In this document: piece after piece, positions 19,800-28,759 of the stretch | Layout: every line of letters starts with the position of its first letter | Position numbering within the stretch: position 1 is the first letter of the stretch | Assembly (NCBI GenBank): GCA_020349245.1 | Contig: CP070764.1 | Coordinates: forward strand, 3,495,667 to 3,540,558 | Origin: Chloroflexota bacterium | GTDB lineage: Bacteria; Chloroflexota; Anaerolineae; Anaerolineales; UBA4823 | Direction of reading: 5' to 3' | Length of the DNA stretch: 44,892 bases | Translations under genes and position numbers: made by a program | The notes under the pieces: generated by a model | Databases searched by the model: none | What the model was told of the DNA's origin: nothing | What the model saw: the letters and a program-made list of their open reading frames with translations, nothing else

Positions 19800-19855
19800 G
19801 AAGTGGGCTCCATTTTGCTGATGGATAAGCCAAAATTTTGAGGTAAGGATTTTTT

Positions 19856-20728
19856 ATGAAACCACCCCCCTTTGACTACTATCGTCCCCAGACAATCGAA
19901 GAAGCTTTATCCCTGCTGGGGGAACACGGTTATGATGCCAAACCCCTGGCAGGTGGCCAGAGCTTGATTCCGATGATGAACTTCCGCCTGGCCCAACCCG
20001 GGATACTTATTGACTTGAACAACATCCCGGGGCTCTCCTTTATCGAACCTGATGAGAATGGAGGTGTGCGTATCGGCGCGATGACCCGCCACCACCAGGT
20101 GGAAAAGAATCCGCTGATCGCCGAGAGAGCGCCATTGATCTATGAGGCAATGCCCAACATCGCAACCTCGCAGATCCGCAGCCGGGGAACTTTTGGCGGC
20201 AGCATCGCCCATGCAGATCCATCAGCAGAGCTGGTCGCCGTTAGCGTTGCCCTGGATGGTCGCTTCCGCCTGCGCAGCTCATCCGGGGAACGAGAAGTTC
20301 CTGCCTCCGATTTCTTTATTGGGATGTTTACCACCCTCATCGATCCGGAGGAACTGCTGGCTGAAGTGCTGATTCCGGCGATGCCAGCCCGTAGCGGCTG
20401 GGCATTAATGGAAATCGCCCGCCGTCCCCATGATTTTGCCCTGGTGGGTGTTGCCGCGCTCGTCACCCTGGACGATCAAGACCGCTGCCAGCAAACCCGC
20501 TTGGTGTATTTCAGCGTAGGAGATGGACCCGTTGTCGCCCACCGTGCAGCCGAAATGCTGCAAGGTCAGCTGCCCACACCGGAATTAATCCGTTCAGCAG
20601 CCGAGATTGCTGCTACGGATGATGTCGATCCCAGCAGTGATATCCATGCCAGTTCAGCATTCCGCAGGCACTTGGTCAAAACATTAACCCACCGGGCATT
20701 GGAAACCGCATTTCAGCGTGTCAACTAG
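19856..20728 (+). CDS. molybdenum hydroxylase FAD subunit (CoxM/xanthine dehydrogenase FAD type)
   Basis: 290 residues, the usual length. FAD-binding motifs of the vanillyl-alcohol-oxidase fold are present: AGGQSL (32-37) and TFGGSIAHADPSAE (112-125). A CO dehydrogenase flavoprotein C-terminal domain follows. The subunit passes electrons from the 2Fe-2S protein to an acceptor. It heads a FAD, 2Fe-2S, Mo gene order (the coxMSL order), with GAGGTAAGG upstream of the ATG. The substrate is set by the large subunit. Confidence 0.93.
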   Translation: MKPPPFDYYRPQTIEEALSLLGEHGYDAKPLAGGQSLIPMMNFRLAQPGILIDLNNIPGLSFIEPDENGGVRIGAMTRHHQVEKNPLIAERAPLIYEAMPNIATSQIRSRGTFGGSIAHADPSAELVAVSVALDGRFRLRSSSGEREVPASDFFIGMFTTLIDPEELLAEVLIPAMPARSGWALMEIARRPHDFALVGVAALVTLDDQDRCQQTRLVYFSVGDGPVVAHRAAEMLQGQLPTPELIRSAAEIAATDDVDPSSDIHASSAFRRHLVKTLTHRALETAFQRVN

Positions 20729-20778
20729 TTGCCCGCTGCTTTTATCGATGCATACAATTTCTCAAGCAGGAGATAATT

Positions 20779-21255
20779 ATGAATGATCTTTTTCAAGTTT
20801 CAATTACCGTGAACGATACAGAATACCAGCGTGCTGTTGAACCCCGCTTGCTCTTGAGCGATTTCCTCCGTCACGATCTCGCGCTTACCGGAACCCATGT
20901 TGGTTGTGAACACGGGGTTTGCGGTGCCTGTACGGTCTTATTTGATGGCTTTCCTGTCCGCTCTTGCTTAATGTTTGCCGTCCAAGCAGATGGACACAAC
21001 ATCCAGACAGTTGAGGGTCTCGGGAGTCCTGATAATCTGCATGTGATCCAGCAGGCATTCTGGGAGGCACACGGATTGCAATGTGGATTTTGTACACCCG
21101 GAATCCTCATGACCCTGGTGCCATTCCTGGAGAACAATCCGGACCCGGACGAGGCAGCAATCCGCCATGCGATCTCGGGGAATATCTGCCGCTGTACTGG
21201 ATATCAAAATATCGTTGACGCGGTCAAGCTCGCCGCGCAGATGATGAGATCCTGA
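20779..21255 (+). CDS. molybdenum hydroxylase 2Fe-2S subunit (CoxS type)
   Basis: 158 residues with the two cluster-binding domains of this family: a plant-type ferredoxin site (Cys43, Cys48, Cys51 in GCEHGVCGACTV, plus Cys63) and the helical second site (Cys102, Cys105 in QCGFCTPG; Cys137, Cys139 in ICRCTGY). All eight ligands are present. It carries electrons from the Mo centre to FAD. AGGAG precedes the ATG. Cytoplasmic; no Tat signal. Confidence 0.95.
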   Translation: MNDLFQVSITVNDTEYQRAVEPRLLLSDFLRHDLALTGTHVGCEHGVCGACTVLFDGFPVRSCLMFAVQADGHNIQTVEGLGSPDNLHVIQQAFWEAHGLQCGFCTPGILMTLVPFLENNPDPDEAAIRHAISGNICRCTGYQNIVDAVKLAAQMMRS

Positions 21256-21314
21256 AGCAATCCAATCAGAAACATCAATTCTGCCATCTTTTCAAGAGAA
21301 CAGGGATATTATTT

Positions 21315-23660
21315 ATGAAGAAATCTATCGGTGAAAGAATAAAAAGGAATGAAGATCCCCGGTTGTTGACCGGTCAGGCATTGTTTGTAGACGATGTCGA
21401 TCTGCCCAATATGCTTCACGCAGCTTTCCTGCGCAGCGATTACGCCCATGCTTATATCAAGAACATCGATGTCTCCGAGGCTCGTGCCCGGGCTGGCGTG
21501 GTGGCCGTCTTCACCGCTGAAGATATGGGTGAAGATTGGCAACCAGGCCCACCTCTTGTCTCCCCACCCCCGACTGTAGAAGGAGTCACCTTCCACTCCC
21601 GCCGGCAAGTTCCCCTGGCAAAAGGAAAAGTTCGCCATGTTGGAGAACCCATTGCAGTTGTGATCGCTGAAAACCGCTATATTGCCGAAGATGCCGTCGA
21701 GGATATCTTGGTGGATTTGGAACCACTGGAGGTGGTCAGCGATATCGAAACTGCCCTCGACCCAGGTGCACCCTTAATCCATGAAGACCTGGAGTCGAAT
21801 CTGGCAGCACACATGATCCAGCGCGTGGGTGACTACCAAGCAGCGAAAACAAAAGCTGACCTGGTGATCAGCCGCAGGATTGAGATCGACCGTGGTGCAG
21901 CAGCTGCGATGGAGAACCGGGGCATCGTTGCCAGCTGGGATGCTAAAAGCCAGCATCTGACCATTTGGGATACCACACAAGCCCCAATCCCCATCCGCAA
22001 TGGGGTTGCCACGCGGTTGGGCCTTTCCGGGAACCAGGTACGGGTCATTGCACCCTTCATCGGTGGTGGTTTTGGTCCAAAAATGATGATGCACTACCCT
22101 GAGGAGATCCTTATCCCCTGGATCGCGGTCAAGCTCGCTCGACCGATCAAATGGATCGAAGACCGCCGGGAGAATTTCTATGCCACCACCCAGGAAAGGC
22201 GCCAAGTCCACGAAGCTGAGATGATCCTCACTCGTGAAGGAAAGATCCTCGGCATCAGCCACACCTTCCTGCACGATTCCGGTGCCTATGACCCCTACGG
22301 TTTAACCATTCCATTGAATACCGAATCTCATGCGATGGGGGCTTACGACGTCCCCAATTATTTCAGCGAGCTGACCGTGGTCTTCACGAATAAGATCATC
22401 ACCACCCCGATTCGCGGGGCAGGCCGACCCCAGGGGATTTTCGTGGTGGAACGCTTACTTGACATGGCAGCCAAAGAACTGAATATGGACCCGGTGGAAA
22501 TTCGCAGACTAAATTTCATCCCACCGGAGGCATTTCCATATGAACGAGTGATCATCGACCAGGCCTTCTCCCCGCTCATCTTCGACAGTGGAGACTACCA
22601 GCCTGTCATGGACAAGGCGGTCGAAATGATCGGCTACGAGCAGTTCATCAAGGAAGAGCAGCCCCGCTTGCGCGCAGAAGGACGGCATGTCGGCATCGGC
22701 ATCGTACCCTTCGTGGAAACTACCGGAGTTGGGCCTTATGAAGGCGCCCGCATAAATATTGAAACCAACGGGAAAGTAAACGTTGCTACCGGGGTTGGCA
22801 CGCAGGGACAGGGTCATTTCACTGTCTTTGCCCAGATCGTGGCTGAGCAGCTGGGCGTTGATATCAAGGACGTAAATCTGGTGACTGGTGACAGCGCAGA
22901 ATTTCACTGGGGGACCGGTACCTTTGCCAGCCGTGGCGCGGTGGTTGCCGGGAACGCGATTCATGGTTCGGCGTCCATCGTTCGCCAAAAAGTACTCAAA
23001 TTGGCCAGCAAATTGTTGGAAGCACCCGAAGAAGAACTGGAACTCGTCGATGGGCAAGTGCGAGTGGCAGACTTGCCTCGGCTGTCCATAAGCCTGGGTG
23101 AACTGGCAGTGGAAGCAAATCCCCTGCGCGGGGCAGTAGAACCGGGTACAGAACCCGGATTAGAAGCCACTTCATACTTTGGACCCAAGTACGGCGCCAC
23201 CGCCTTCGGGGTCCACGCCATGATCATCGAAGTCGATCCGGAGACAATGATGATCGAGATCAAGCGGTATGTGGTCGTAGAAGACTGCGGAACGGTACTC
23301 AACCCGCTGATGCTCGAAGCGCAGGTCCACGGTGGTGTGGCAATGGGGATCGGGAATGCATATTATGAACAGTTGGTTTACGACGAGAATGCCCAGCTGC
23401 TCAATGCCTCTCTGGCAGATTATTTGATCCCCACCGCAAGCGAAGTACCCCGTATTGAAGTAGGGCACCATGAAACGCGCTCCCCGTTAAACCCACTGGG
23501 AACAAAAGGTGCCGGTGAAGCGGGAGCCATACCGGTGCCAGCCGTATTTGCCCAGGCTATTGAGAATGCATTCGCCGATCAAGACCTTGAGATTCTCGAG
23601 ATGCCTCTCAGTCCCAATCGCTTATTTGAACTCCTGATGGAGAAGGAGGGTGAGTCGTGA
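21315..23660 (+). CDS. molybdenum hydroxylase large (Mo-pterin) subunit, not a CO dehydrogenase
   Basis: 781 residues: aldehyde oxidase/xanthine dehydrogenase a/b hammerhead domain near the N-terminus, then the molybdopterin-binding domains. Visible: FIGGGFGPKM, PIRGAGRPQG, a GxGTQGQGHFT cofactor loop and the catalytic Glu735 in GTKGAGEAG. True aerobic CO dehydrogenases carry a Cys in an AYxCSFR loop; here that loop reads PIRGAGR, so despite CoxL-like annotation this is a hydroxylase of another substrate, commonly an N-heterocycle or aldehyde. The family inserts an oxygen from water beside a ring nitrogen or carbonyl. The stop overlaps the next gene's GTG. No XdhC-type maturation gene is in the window. 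Confidence 0.93.
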   Translation: MKKSIGERIKRNEDPRLLTGQALFVDDVDLPNMLHAAFLRSDYAHAYIKNIDVSEARARAGVVAVFTAEDMGEDWQPGPPLVSPPPTVEGVTFHSRRQVPLAKGKVRHVGEPIAVVIAENRYIAEDAVEDILVDLEPLEVVSDIETALDPGAPLIHEDLESNLAAHMIQRVGDYQAAKTKADLVISRRIEIDRGAAAAMENRGIVASWDAKSQHLTIWDTTQAPIPIRNGVATRLGLSGNQVRVIAPFIGGGFGPKMMMHYPEEILIPWIAVKLARPIKWIEDRRENFYATTQERRQVHEAEMILTREGKILGISHTFLHDSGAYDPYGLTIPLNTESHAMGAYDVPNYFSELTVVFTNKIITTPIRGAGRPQGIFVVERLLDMAAKELNMDPVEIRRLNFIPPEAFPYERVIIDQAFSPLIFDSGDYQPVMDKAVEMIGYEQFIKEEQPRLRAEGRHVGIGIVPFVETTGVGPYEGARINIETNGKVNVATGVGTQGQGHFTVFAQIVAEQLGVDIKDVNLVTGDSAEFHWGTGTFASRGAVVAGNAIHGSASIVRQKVLKLASKLLEAPEEELELVDGQVRVADLPRLSISLGELAVEANPLRGAVEPGTEPGLEATSYFGPKYGATAFGVHAMIIEVDPETMMIEIKRYVVVEDCGTVLNPLMLEAQVHGGVAMGIGNAYYEQLVYDENAQLLNASLADYLIPTASEVPRIEVGHHETRSPLNPLGTKGAGEAGAIPVPAVFAQAIENAFADQDLEILEMPLSPNRLFELLMEKEGES

Positions 23661-24280
23661 AAATTGAAGGGGAATATACCTTTGACGGAGTGAGAGAACT
23701 CGTCTGGGAGGTCGTGCGTGATCCAGAGGTGCTGGCGACGGCATTGCCGGGGACGCAAAGCCTGGAAAAAATCTCGGAGAATGAGTATGAGGGCGAGATG
23801 CATGTGCGCATAGGCCCGGTTGCTGGCCTATTTTCAGGGAAGGTGCTTATATCGGATGAAGTTGCTCCGGAAAGTCTGACGATGACCGTCGAGGGAAAAG
23901 GAAAACCTGGATTTTTGACCGGCACCGGTGCTATCAAGCTCATTCCACAGGATTCAGGCAAGACGCTCATGCAGTATCAAGGGGACATGCAGGTTGGCGG
24001 CAGGTTAGCCAGCGTTGGACAGCGGATGATGGATTCAGTCAGTAAAAGTTTGCTGAACCAAGGGTTAGACTCGCTCAACCAGGCCCTGCTCGCCCGTCAA
24101 GCATCTCGAGAAAGCGGAGAAGAAGTTGAATATCGGCCTCCTTCAGAAAGTGAATTTGCAGCTTCGGTTGCCAGGGATATGGCAGGTGAGGTATTTTCAT
24201 CTCGATGGACAATCTGGTTAGCCATCGCTGTGGTGATCGTCATCATCGTCTTGGCGATTGTTATCCTGAATCGAGGCTGA
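23657..24280 (+). CDS. CoxG-like SRPBCC protein with C-terminal membrane anchor
   Basis: 207 residues. Residues 1-150 match the CoxG (carbon monoxide dehydrogenase subunit G) SRPBCC fold, starting MKIEGEYTFDGVRELVWEV and including LPGTQSLEKI and GEMHVRIGPVAGLF. A charged linker leads to one C-terminal transmembrane segment (about 184-204), so the protein is tail-anchored with the lipid-binding fold in the cytoplasm. CoxG is known to attach CO dehydrogenase to the membrane. The GTG start overlaps the stop of the large subunit gene, showing coupling. By analogy it probably docks this hydroxylase to the respiratory chain. Confidence 0.88.
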   Translation: MKIEGEYTFDGVRELVWEVVRDPEVLATALPGTQSLEKISENEYEGEMHVRIGPVAGLFSGKVLISDEVAPESLTMTVEGKGKPGFLTGTGAIKLIPQDSGKTLMQYQGDMQVGGRLASVGQRMMDSVSKSLLNQGLDSLNQALLARQASRESGEEVEYRPPSESEFAASVARDMAGEVFSSRWTIWLAIAVVIVIIVLAIVILNRG

Positions 24281-24376
24281 GAAAACGATGATTTGTTTCC
24301 AGCGTTCAGATTCGTTTTCAAAACGCGAGTAGATAGTTGACCAAAGGAGGCTGCTAACGAAAAATAATTGGATAAA

Positions 24377-24405
24377 TTGACAAGCAAAAACTTATTCTGT
24401 AAAAT
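24377..24405 (+). promoter_or_regulatory. sigma-70-type promoter of the BMP ABC operon
   Basis: TTGACA, a 17-base spacer, then TAAAAT. Position and orientation fit a start near 24412 and a leader of about 107 bases before the lipoprotein gene. It makes transporter transcription independent of the upstream Mo-hydroxylase genes. Confidence 0.65.
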
Positions 24406-24518
24406 GGAATCCACACCAGGCAAGGGGGAGTTTAGGCTGGCAATGGCATCAAGGCTTACAATTTGGATCCTAGTATCCAGGAGCCGCTAGTACAAACATA
24501 GAAAGGAGAAGGAAAGAA

Positions 24519-25832
24519 ATGATGAGCAAATTGTATGGAACTAAGACCATGACATTATTCAAGACGATTGCCATCTTGGTGGCATTAGCCATGGTACTGA
24601 TCGCCTGTGCCCCCGCTGCGCCAACAGAAGCACCAGCTGAGGTGCCTGAACAAGCGCCCGAAGAAGCCCCGGAAGAAGCACCAGATGCCGAGACCATGGG
24701 AGCTACCCTGGCCATCGAGCACTTCAGCGTGATCGAGGGAACGACTTGGTCTGGTGCACATGATCGCGCCGGGAAACGCCTCGCTGAAAAGTATCCGAAC
24801 GTGGATTACGTCTTCAGGGAGGAAGTTGGACCCGATCTTACTGTCCCATATGCAGAAGAAATGATTGCCGATGGTGCTGACATCGTTGTCGGCAACGCCG
24901 AGTTCATGGGTATGCCACTGATCGATATTGCTGATCAATACCCGGATGTCTATTTTGGATCCATCATCGCCAGCGACCTTTCCACCAAGAGGAATTTCAT
25001 CCGCCTATTCCCCAGACAGTACCAGGCCCTCTACCTGGAAGGTTTGGTCGCCGCCGCCTTGACTGAAACCGGAAACATCGGCATCGTGTCTGCCTTCCCC
25101 TCCGTGCAAGTTATCAGGCGGCAGAATGGGTTCATCCTTGGCGTAATGGATGCCTCCGAATTGCTTGGCAAGGAAGTCAATATCTATATCAAGTACGTTG
25201 GAGACTGGTACCTCCCCACTGAGGAACGGGACATCGCGGAAACCTTGGTCACCCAATACGATGTCGATGTCCTCACCCAGCAAACCGACTCTGGATCCCC
25301 GCTGGATGTCGCTACCGAACAGGGCATCTGGTTCGTCGGAAAAGATATGGATATCGTGGGAGAATACGGCTGGTCGGATACAAATACCGTGGCAATTTCC
25401 TTCGACACGCGCTGGGAAGTGCTCTATGACTTCATGCTCAATGAATACCTGGCGGGTGAACAGAATCCTGAAACCATCCTGTACCTCGGTATGAGCGACT
25501 CGATGGTGCTGGCTGATGGAACAGAAGAATATACTGTAGACATCATGAACGACGGAAAAGTCGGAGTAGATGCCATCAGCCCGGCTGCACTGCCTATGAT
25601 CCCTCAGGAAATCGTAGACCTCGTTAAGCAGAGACGGGAGGAGATGATCGCAGGCACTTGGGATCCATTCACCGCCCATGCCTTTGTCAGCAATGGAACT
25701 GGATTGGAGCTTGAAGGCACAGCCATTCCAGCAGCCGGAACAGAGGTAAAGCCAGCCGGCGAAGAGCCAACCAATGAATGGCTGCTCTCTAAGTTCAACT
25801 TCGACTTGGAAGGCGTGGAAATCTTGGAGTGA
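24519..25832 (+). CDS. BMP family ABC transporter substrate-binding lipoprotein
   Basis: 437 residues. Signal peptide with lipobox LIAC (Cys30), then an Ala/Pro/Glu-rich linker to about residue 58, then the BMP/PnrA-like binding fold. Family traits include the NAEFMGMPLIDIADQYPD segment and VDVLTQQTDSGSPLDVA. Known members bind purine nucleosides or nucleobases (PnrA, BmpA, YufN), held outside the cytoplasmic membrane. A strong AAAGGAGAAGGA site precedes ATGATG; I take the first ATG. It opens a four-gene importer operon. The ligand is probably the pathway substrate or its nucleoside, an inference from linkage. Confidence 0.92.
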   Translation: MMSKLYGTKTMTLFKTIAILVALAMVLIACAPAAPTEAPAEVPEQAPEEAPEEAPDAETMGATLAIEHFSVIEGTTWSGAHDRAGKRLAEKYPNVDYVFREEVGPDLTVPYAEEMIADGADIVVGNAEFMGMPLIDIADQYPDVYFGSIIASDLSTKRNFIRLFPRQYQALYLEGLVAAALTETGNIGIVSAFPSVQVIRRQNGFILGVMDASELLGKEVNIYIKYVGDWYLPTEERDIAETLVTQYDVDVLTQQTDSGSPLDVATEQGIWFVGKDMDIVGEYGWSDTNTVAISFDTRWEVLYDFMLNEYLAGEQNPETILYLGMSDSMVLADGTEEYTVDIMNDGKVGVDAISPAALPMIPQEIVDLVKQRREEMIAGTWDPFTAHAFVSNGTGLELEGTAIPAAGTEVKPAGEEPTNEWLLSKFNFDLEGVEILE

Positions 25833-25897
25833 AACAAGCCTGGTAGTCATTAACCACTGTGTCGATACGATACTACCTCGCATATCTTAAACCAAAG

Positions 25898-25940
25898 AGG
25901 CTCCCATTTTTGTGGGTCAATCCCTCAATTGTGGGAGCCT
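25898..25940 (+). promoter_or_regulatory. intra-operon hairpin after the binding-protein gene
   Basis: Arms AGGCTCCCA and TGGGAGCCT pair perfectly around a 25-base loop that itself contains CCCA...TGGG. No T run follows, so it is better read as an mRNA-stabilising or partial-readthrough element than a full terminator. Such structures often raise binding-protein levels above those of the membrane parts. Confidence 0.55.
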
Positions 25941-26081
25941 TCAACCTATTATAGGGATATCTTTCAAAACCATTTGGAACCAAGGTTACGCGATTTTGAT
26001 CCGGAATACAGTATACGACTTGCATCCCTGCCCGGTATATAAATCAATGATTATTAAACCGAATGAGGTACGATAAAAAAA

Positions 26082-27629
26082 GTGGTAGAAAAGAAAATTA
26101 AGCGCGGAGATATCATCCTCGAAGCGAAAGCGATCACCAAAAGATTCCCTGGGGTTATGGCAAACGATGGCATTGATTTTGAAATCAAGGCTGGAGAGAT
26201 TCATGCCATCCTGGGCGAGAACGGTGCTGGAAAAACCACCTTGATGAAAATCTTGTTCGGAGAGTACCAGCCTGATGAGGGTGAAATCTACATCTCTGGA
26301 GAACCTGTCCGCTTTCGCTCATGCCTGGATGCCATTGAGCTCGGCATTGGAATGGTTCACCAGCACCGAAAATTGGTGCCTGCCCATTCAGTGATTGAGA
26401 ATATACTCCTTGGGCACCCGCGGGCGGGAGGTGTATTGAACCTCTCCAGGGCAGAACAGGAAATCGACCAGCTCTGCCAGAAGTATGGTTTCCATATAGA
26501 CTTCAAGGCAAAGGTCTGGCAGCTCTCCGAAGGCGAAAAGCAGATTGTGGAGATCTTGAAAGCGCTGTATCGAGGGGCAGAAATTCTCATCTTGGATGAA
26601 CCGACCTCCGCCCTGGCACCTACAGAAACAGAGAAATTAATCGAATCCATCAAGGCGATGGCAGTGGATGACTTGGCAATTGTGCCATTCATAACTCACA
26701 AACTGCCTATCGTTCTGGCAATCAGTGATCGGGTGACAGTTCTCAGGCGTGGAAAAGTCGTTTCTACAATGAACACTGACCAGGTAACGGAGAGGAGCCT
26801 GGCGATGGAGATGGTGGGCAGGGAAGTCATCTTCAGAATTGAAAAAACCGAAGTCGAAGTGGGCGAAACCATTCTCCAGGTGGAGGATCTCTCCGCCTTG
26901 AACGACAAGGGTTTCCAGGCGTTAAAGAATATATCTTTTTCAATACGCGAAGGAGAGATATTCGGTATTGCAGGGGTTGCTGGTAATGGGCAGCAAGAAT
27001 TGGTCGAGATTCTTGCCGGCCTGCGAAAAGCTCAAGGGGGGAAGGTGATCCTGGATAATAAGGACATTACCCACGCTTCAAGTCTTGAGCGCTGGGAATC
27101 TGGGGTTGGTTACATCCCTTCCGATCGAATAAATGTCGGATCAATAGGCGACTTTTCCCTCGTGGAAAACACCACCATGAATTACTACTTCGATAAGAAT
27201 TTCAACCAGCGAGGAACCCTGGATTTTTCGAAGCTGCGCACCCTTACCGAAGAGATTATCAGTGAGTACAACGTGATGACACCCGGACCAGATATAAAAG
27301 CGAAAAATCTTTCAGGAGGTAACCTGCAAAAAGTGATCCTGGCTCGCGTGCTCTCACGCAATCCAAGACTGGTTATCGCTCACTTACCCACCCAGGGTTT
27401 GGACGTAGGCGCGACCGAATTCGTTCGCAACAAGCTTATCGAAGCAAAAAAGAACCGGGCTGGCGTGTTGCTCATATCGGAAGACCTGGATGAGGTGCTG
27501 ACTCTCAGCGACCGGGTGGCACCCATTTATGAAGGGGAATTCATGGATATTATCCCTGGAGAAAATGTAAAAAGGGAAGTCGTGGGTGCCATGTGTGCAG
27601 GAATTCACCTCGAGGGGGAAGAGCTATGA
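26082..27629 (+). CDS. ABC transporter ATPase, two-cassette, BMP/nucleoside type (YufO-like)
   Basis: 515 residues with two ATPase cassettes. The first is complete: Walker A GENGAGKTT (45-53), signature LSEGEKQ and Walker B ILILDEPTSAL. The second has a degenerate Walker A (GVAGNGQQE), signature LSGGNLQ and LVIAHLPTQGLD in place of a DE motif, as is usual for carbohydrate/nucleoside importers of the YufO/RbsA kind, where the second site is inactive. It powers uptake at the inner face of the membrane. The start is GTG (an ATG is lacking nearby), with GAGG further upstream than ideal. The stop overlaps the permease start (ATGA). Confidence 0.93.
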   Translation: MVEKKIKRGDIILEAKAITKRFPGVMANDGIDFEIKAGEIHAILGENGAGKTTLMKILFGEYQPDEGEIYISGEPVRFRSCLDAIELGIGMVHQHRKLVPAHSVIENILLGHPRAGGVLNLSRAEQEIDQLCQKYGFHIDFKAKVWQLSEGEKQIVEILKALYRGAEILILDEPTSALAPTETEKLIESIKAMAVDDLAIVPFITHKLPIVLAISDRVTVLRRGKVVSTMNTDQVTERSLAMEMVGREVIFRIEKTEVEVGETILQVEDLSALNDKGFQALKNISFSIREGEIFGIAGVAGNGQQELVEILAGLRKAQGGKVILDNKDITHASSLERWESGVGYIPSDRINVGSIGDFSLVENTTMNYYFDKNFNQRGTLDFSKLRTLTEEIISEYNVMTPGPDIKAKNLSGGNLQKVILARVLSRNPRLVIAHLPTQGLDVGATEFVRNKLIEAKKNRAGVLLISEDLDEVLTLSDRVAPIYEGEFMDIIPGENVKREVVGAMCAGIHLEGEEL

Positions 27630-28759
27630 GGCTGGGAAGCTCCGAGTTAAAACTGAAAAAACGAGTGTCATTAACTGGTTGGCAGGCAGCCTGGATCTCC
27701 ATCCTGGCGATCATCGTCGCCCTGATCCTCTTCAGTTTAATCTTTATTTTTGCCGGGATCAACCCACTTACCGCCTACCAGGAGATTTTTTCCTACTCAT
27801 TCGCCAACCCCTTCGGTCTGCCATTGACGATCAACCGCTTCATTTTTCTCCTGCTGTGCACCTGTGCATTCATCATCCCCTACCGAGCAGGTCTTTGGAA
27901 TATTGGTATGACTGGGCAGCTATATGCAGGCTCTTTGGCAGCATACGCGGTTCTATACGCCTTGAATATTGACAAATCAACCACCTCCCATTTATCTTCG
28001 GCAATTCTCATCCCAGCGATGCTGATCGCCGCGACCCTGGGTGGAGGATTTCTGGGATCGATTGCAGGGTTTTTGAAAGGCAGATTCAATGTCAACGAGA
28101 TCGTGGTGACGATGATGCTGAACTTCATCACCTTCTGGCTGGTTTCATTCATGATCAAAGAAGGCGGCCCTTTCATGAACCCCGGTGGTAGAGGGGAGAG
28201 TTTCGAACTCCCAGCCACACTTCACGCACCGCTGCTCCTTGGCACACCGTTCACCATCCTGATTGCACTGGGTGCGGCCTTCCTGCTTTACTTTATGTTC
28301 GCCAAGACAAGGATCGGATACCAGATTCGTGCTTATGGTCAAAATCCAGCAGCTGCCAGTTATGCAGGGATCAGTAAATTCAAAATCCCCTTACTGGTAT
28401 TTCTCATGGGAGGCGCCTTGGCTGGGTTATCGGGCTACCATTATTTTGCTGCCGTCCCCGGTGTTTATAAGATTGCCAGAAACTATGGATACTTTGGTGA
28501 CCTGGCTTTTTACGGCATCATCTGTGGTCTCATTTCGCAGGGAAACCCCATCGCCGCGATCCCGGTCGCTTTCCTGTTTGGTGGGCTTTCCATCGGTGGT
28601 CGCTTCGTCCAAGGAAAATTAAGCATGAGCTTTGGCGTAGATTATGCACTTCTGGGTGTCCTGATGATCACCCTGGTTGCCTTTCAATTCTTTTATCGCT
28701 ACCGCATCGTGTTGGTAAAACCAAAGAAGGAGAGCTTGGATGTGGGAATTCCTAATTAG
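27626..28759 (+). CDS. ABC transporter permease, BMP/nucleoside type (YufP-like)
   Basis: 377 residues with about nine to ten hydrophobic segments and the branched-chain-amino-acid/ribose-type permease core (NIGMTGQLYAGSLAAY, GFLKGRFNVNEIVVTMMLNF, RAYGQNPAAASYAGIS). The open frame extends upstream to 27593, but a GAGGGGGAAG site and ATGA overlap with the ATPase fix the start at 27626. It forms a heterodimeric channel with the next gene, which it overlaps by 20 bases. Confidence 0.92.
   Translation: MRLGSSELKLKKRVSLTGWQAAWISILAIIVALILFSLIFIFAGINPLTAYQEIFSYSFANPFGLPLTINRFIFLLLCTCAFIIPYRAGLWNIGMTGQLYAGSLAAYAVLYALNIDKSTTSHLSSAILIPAMLIAATLGGGFLGSIAGFLKGRFNVNEIVVTMMLNFITFWLVSFMIKEGGPFMNPGGRGESFELPATLHAPLLLGTPFTILIALGAAFLLYFMFAKTRIGYQIRAYGQNPAAASYAGISKFKIPLLVFLMGGALAGLSGYHYFAAVPGVYKIARNYGYFGDLAFYGIICGLISQGNPIAAIPVAFLFGGLSIGGRFVQGKLSMSFGVDYALLGVLMITLVAFQFFYRYRIVLVKPKKESLDVGIPN

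Noticed and set aside
19856..24280. Aerobic CO dehydrogenase operon (coxMSLG)
   Set aside because: The gene order fits, but the large subunit has RGAGR where CO dehydrogenases have a Cys-containing CSFR loop, so the substrate is not CO.
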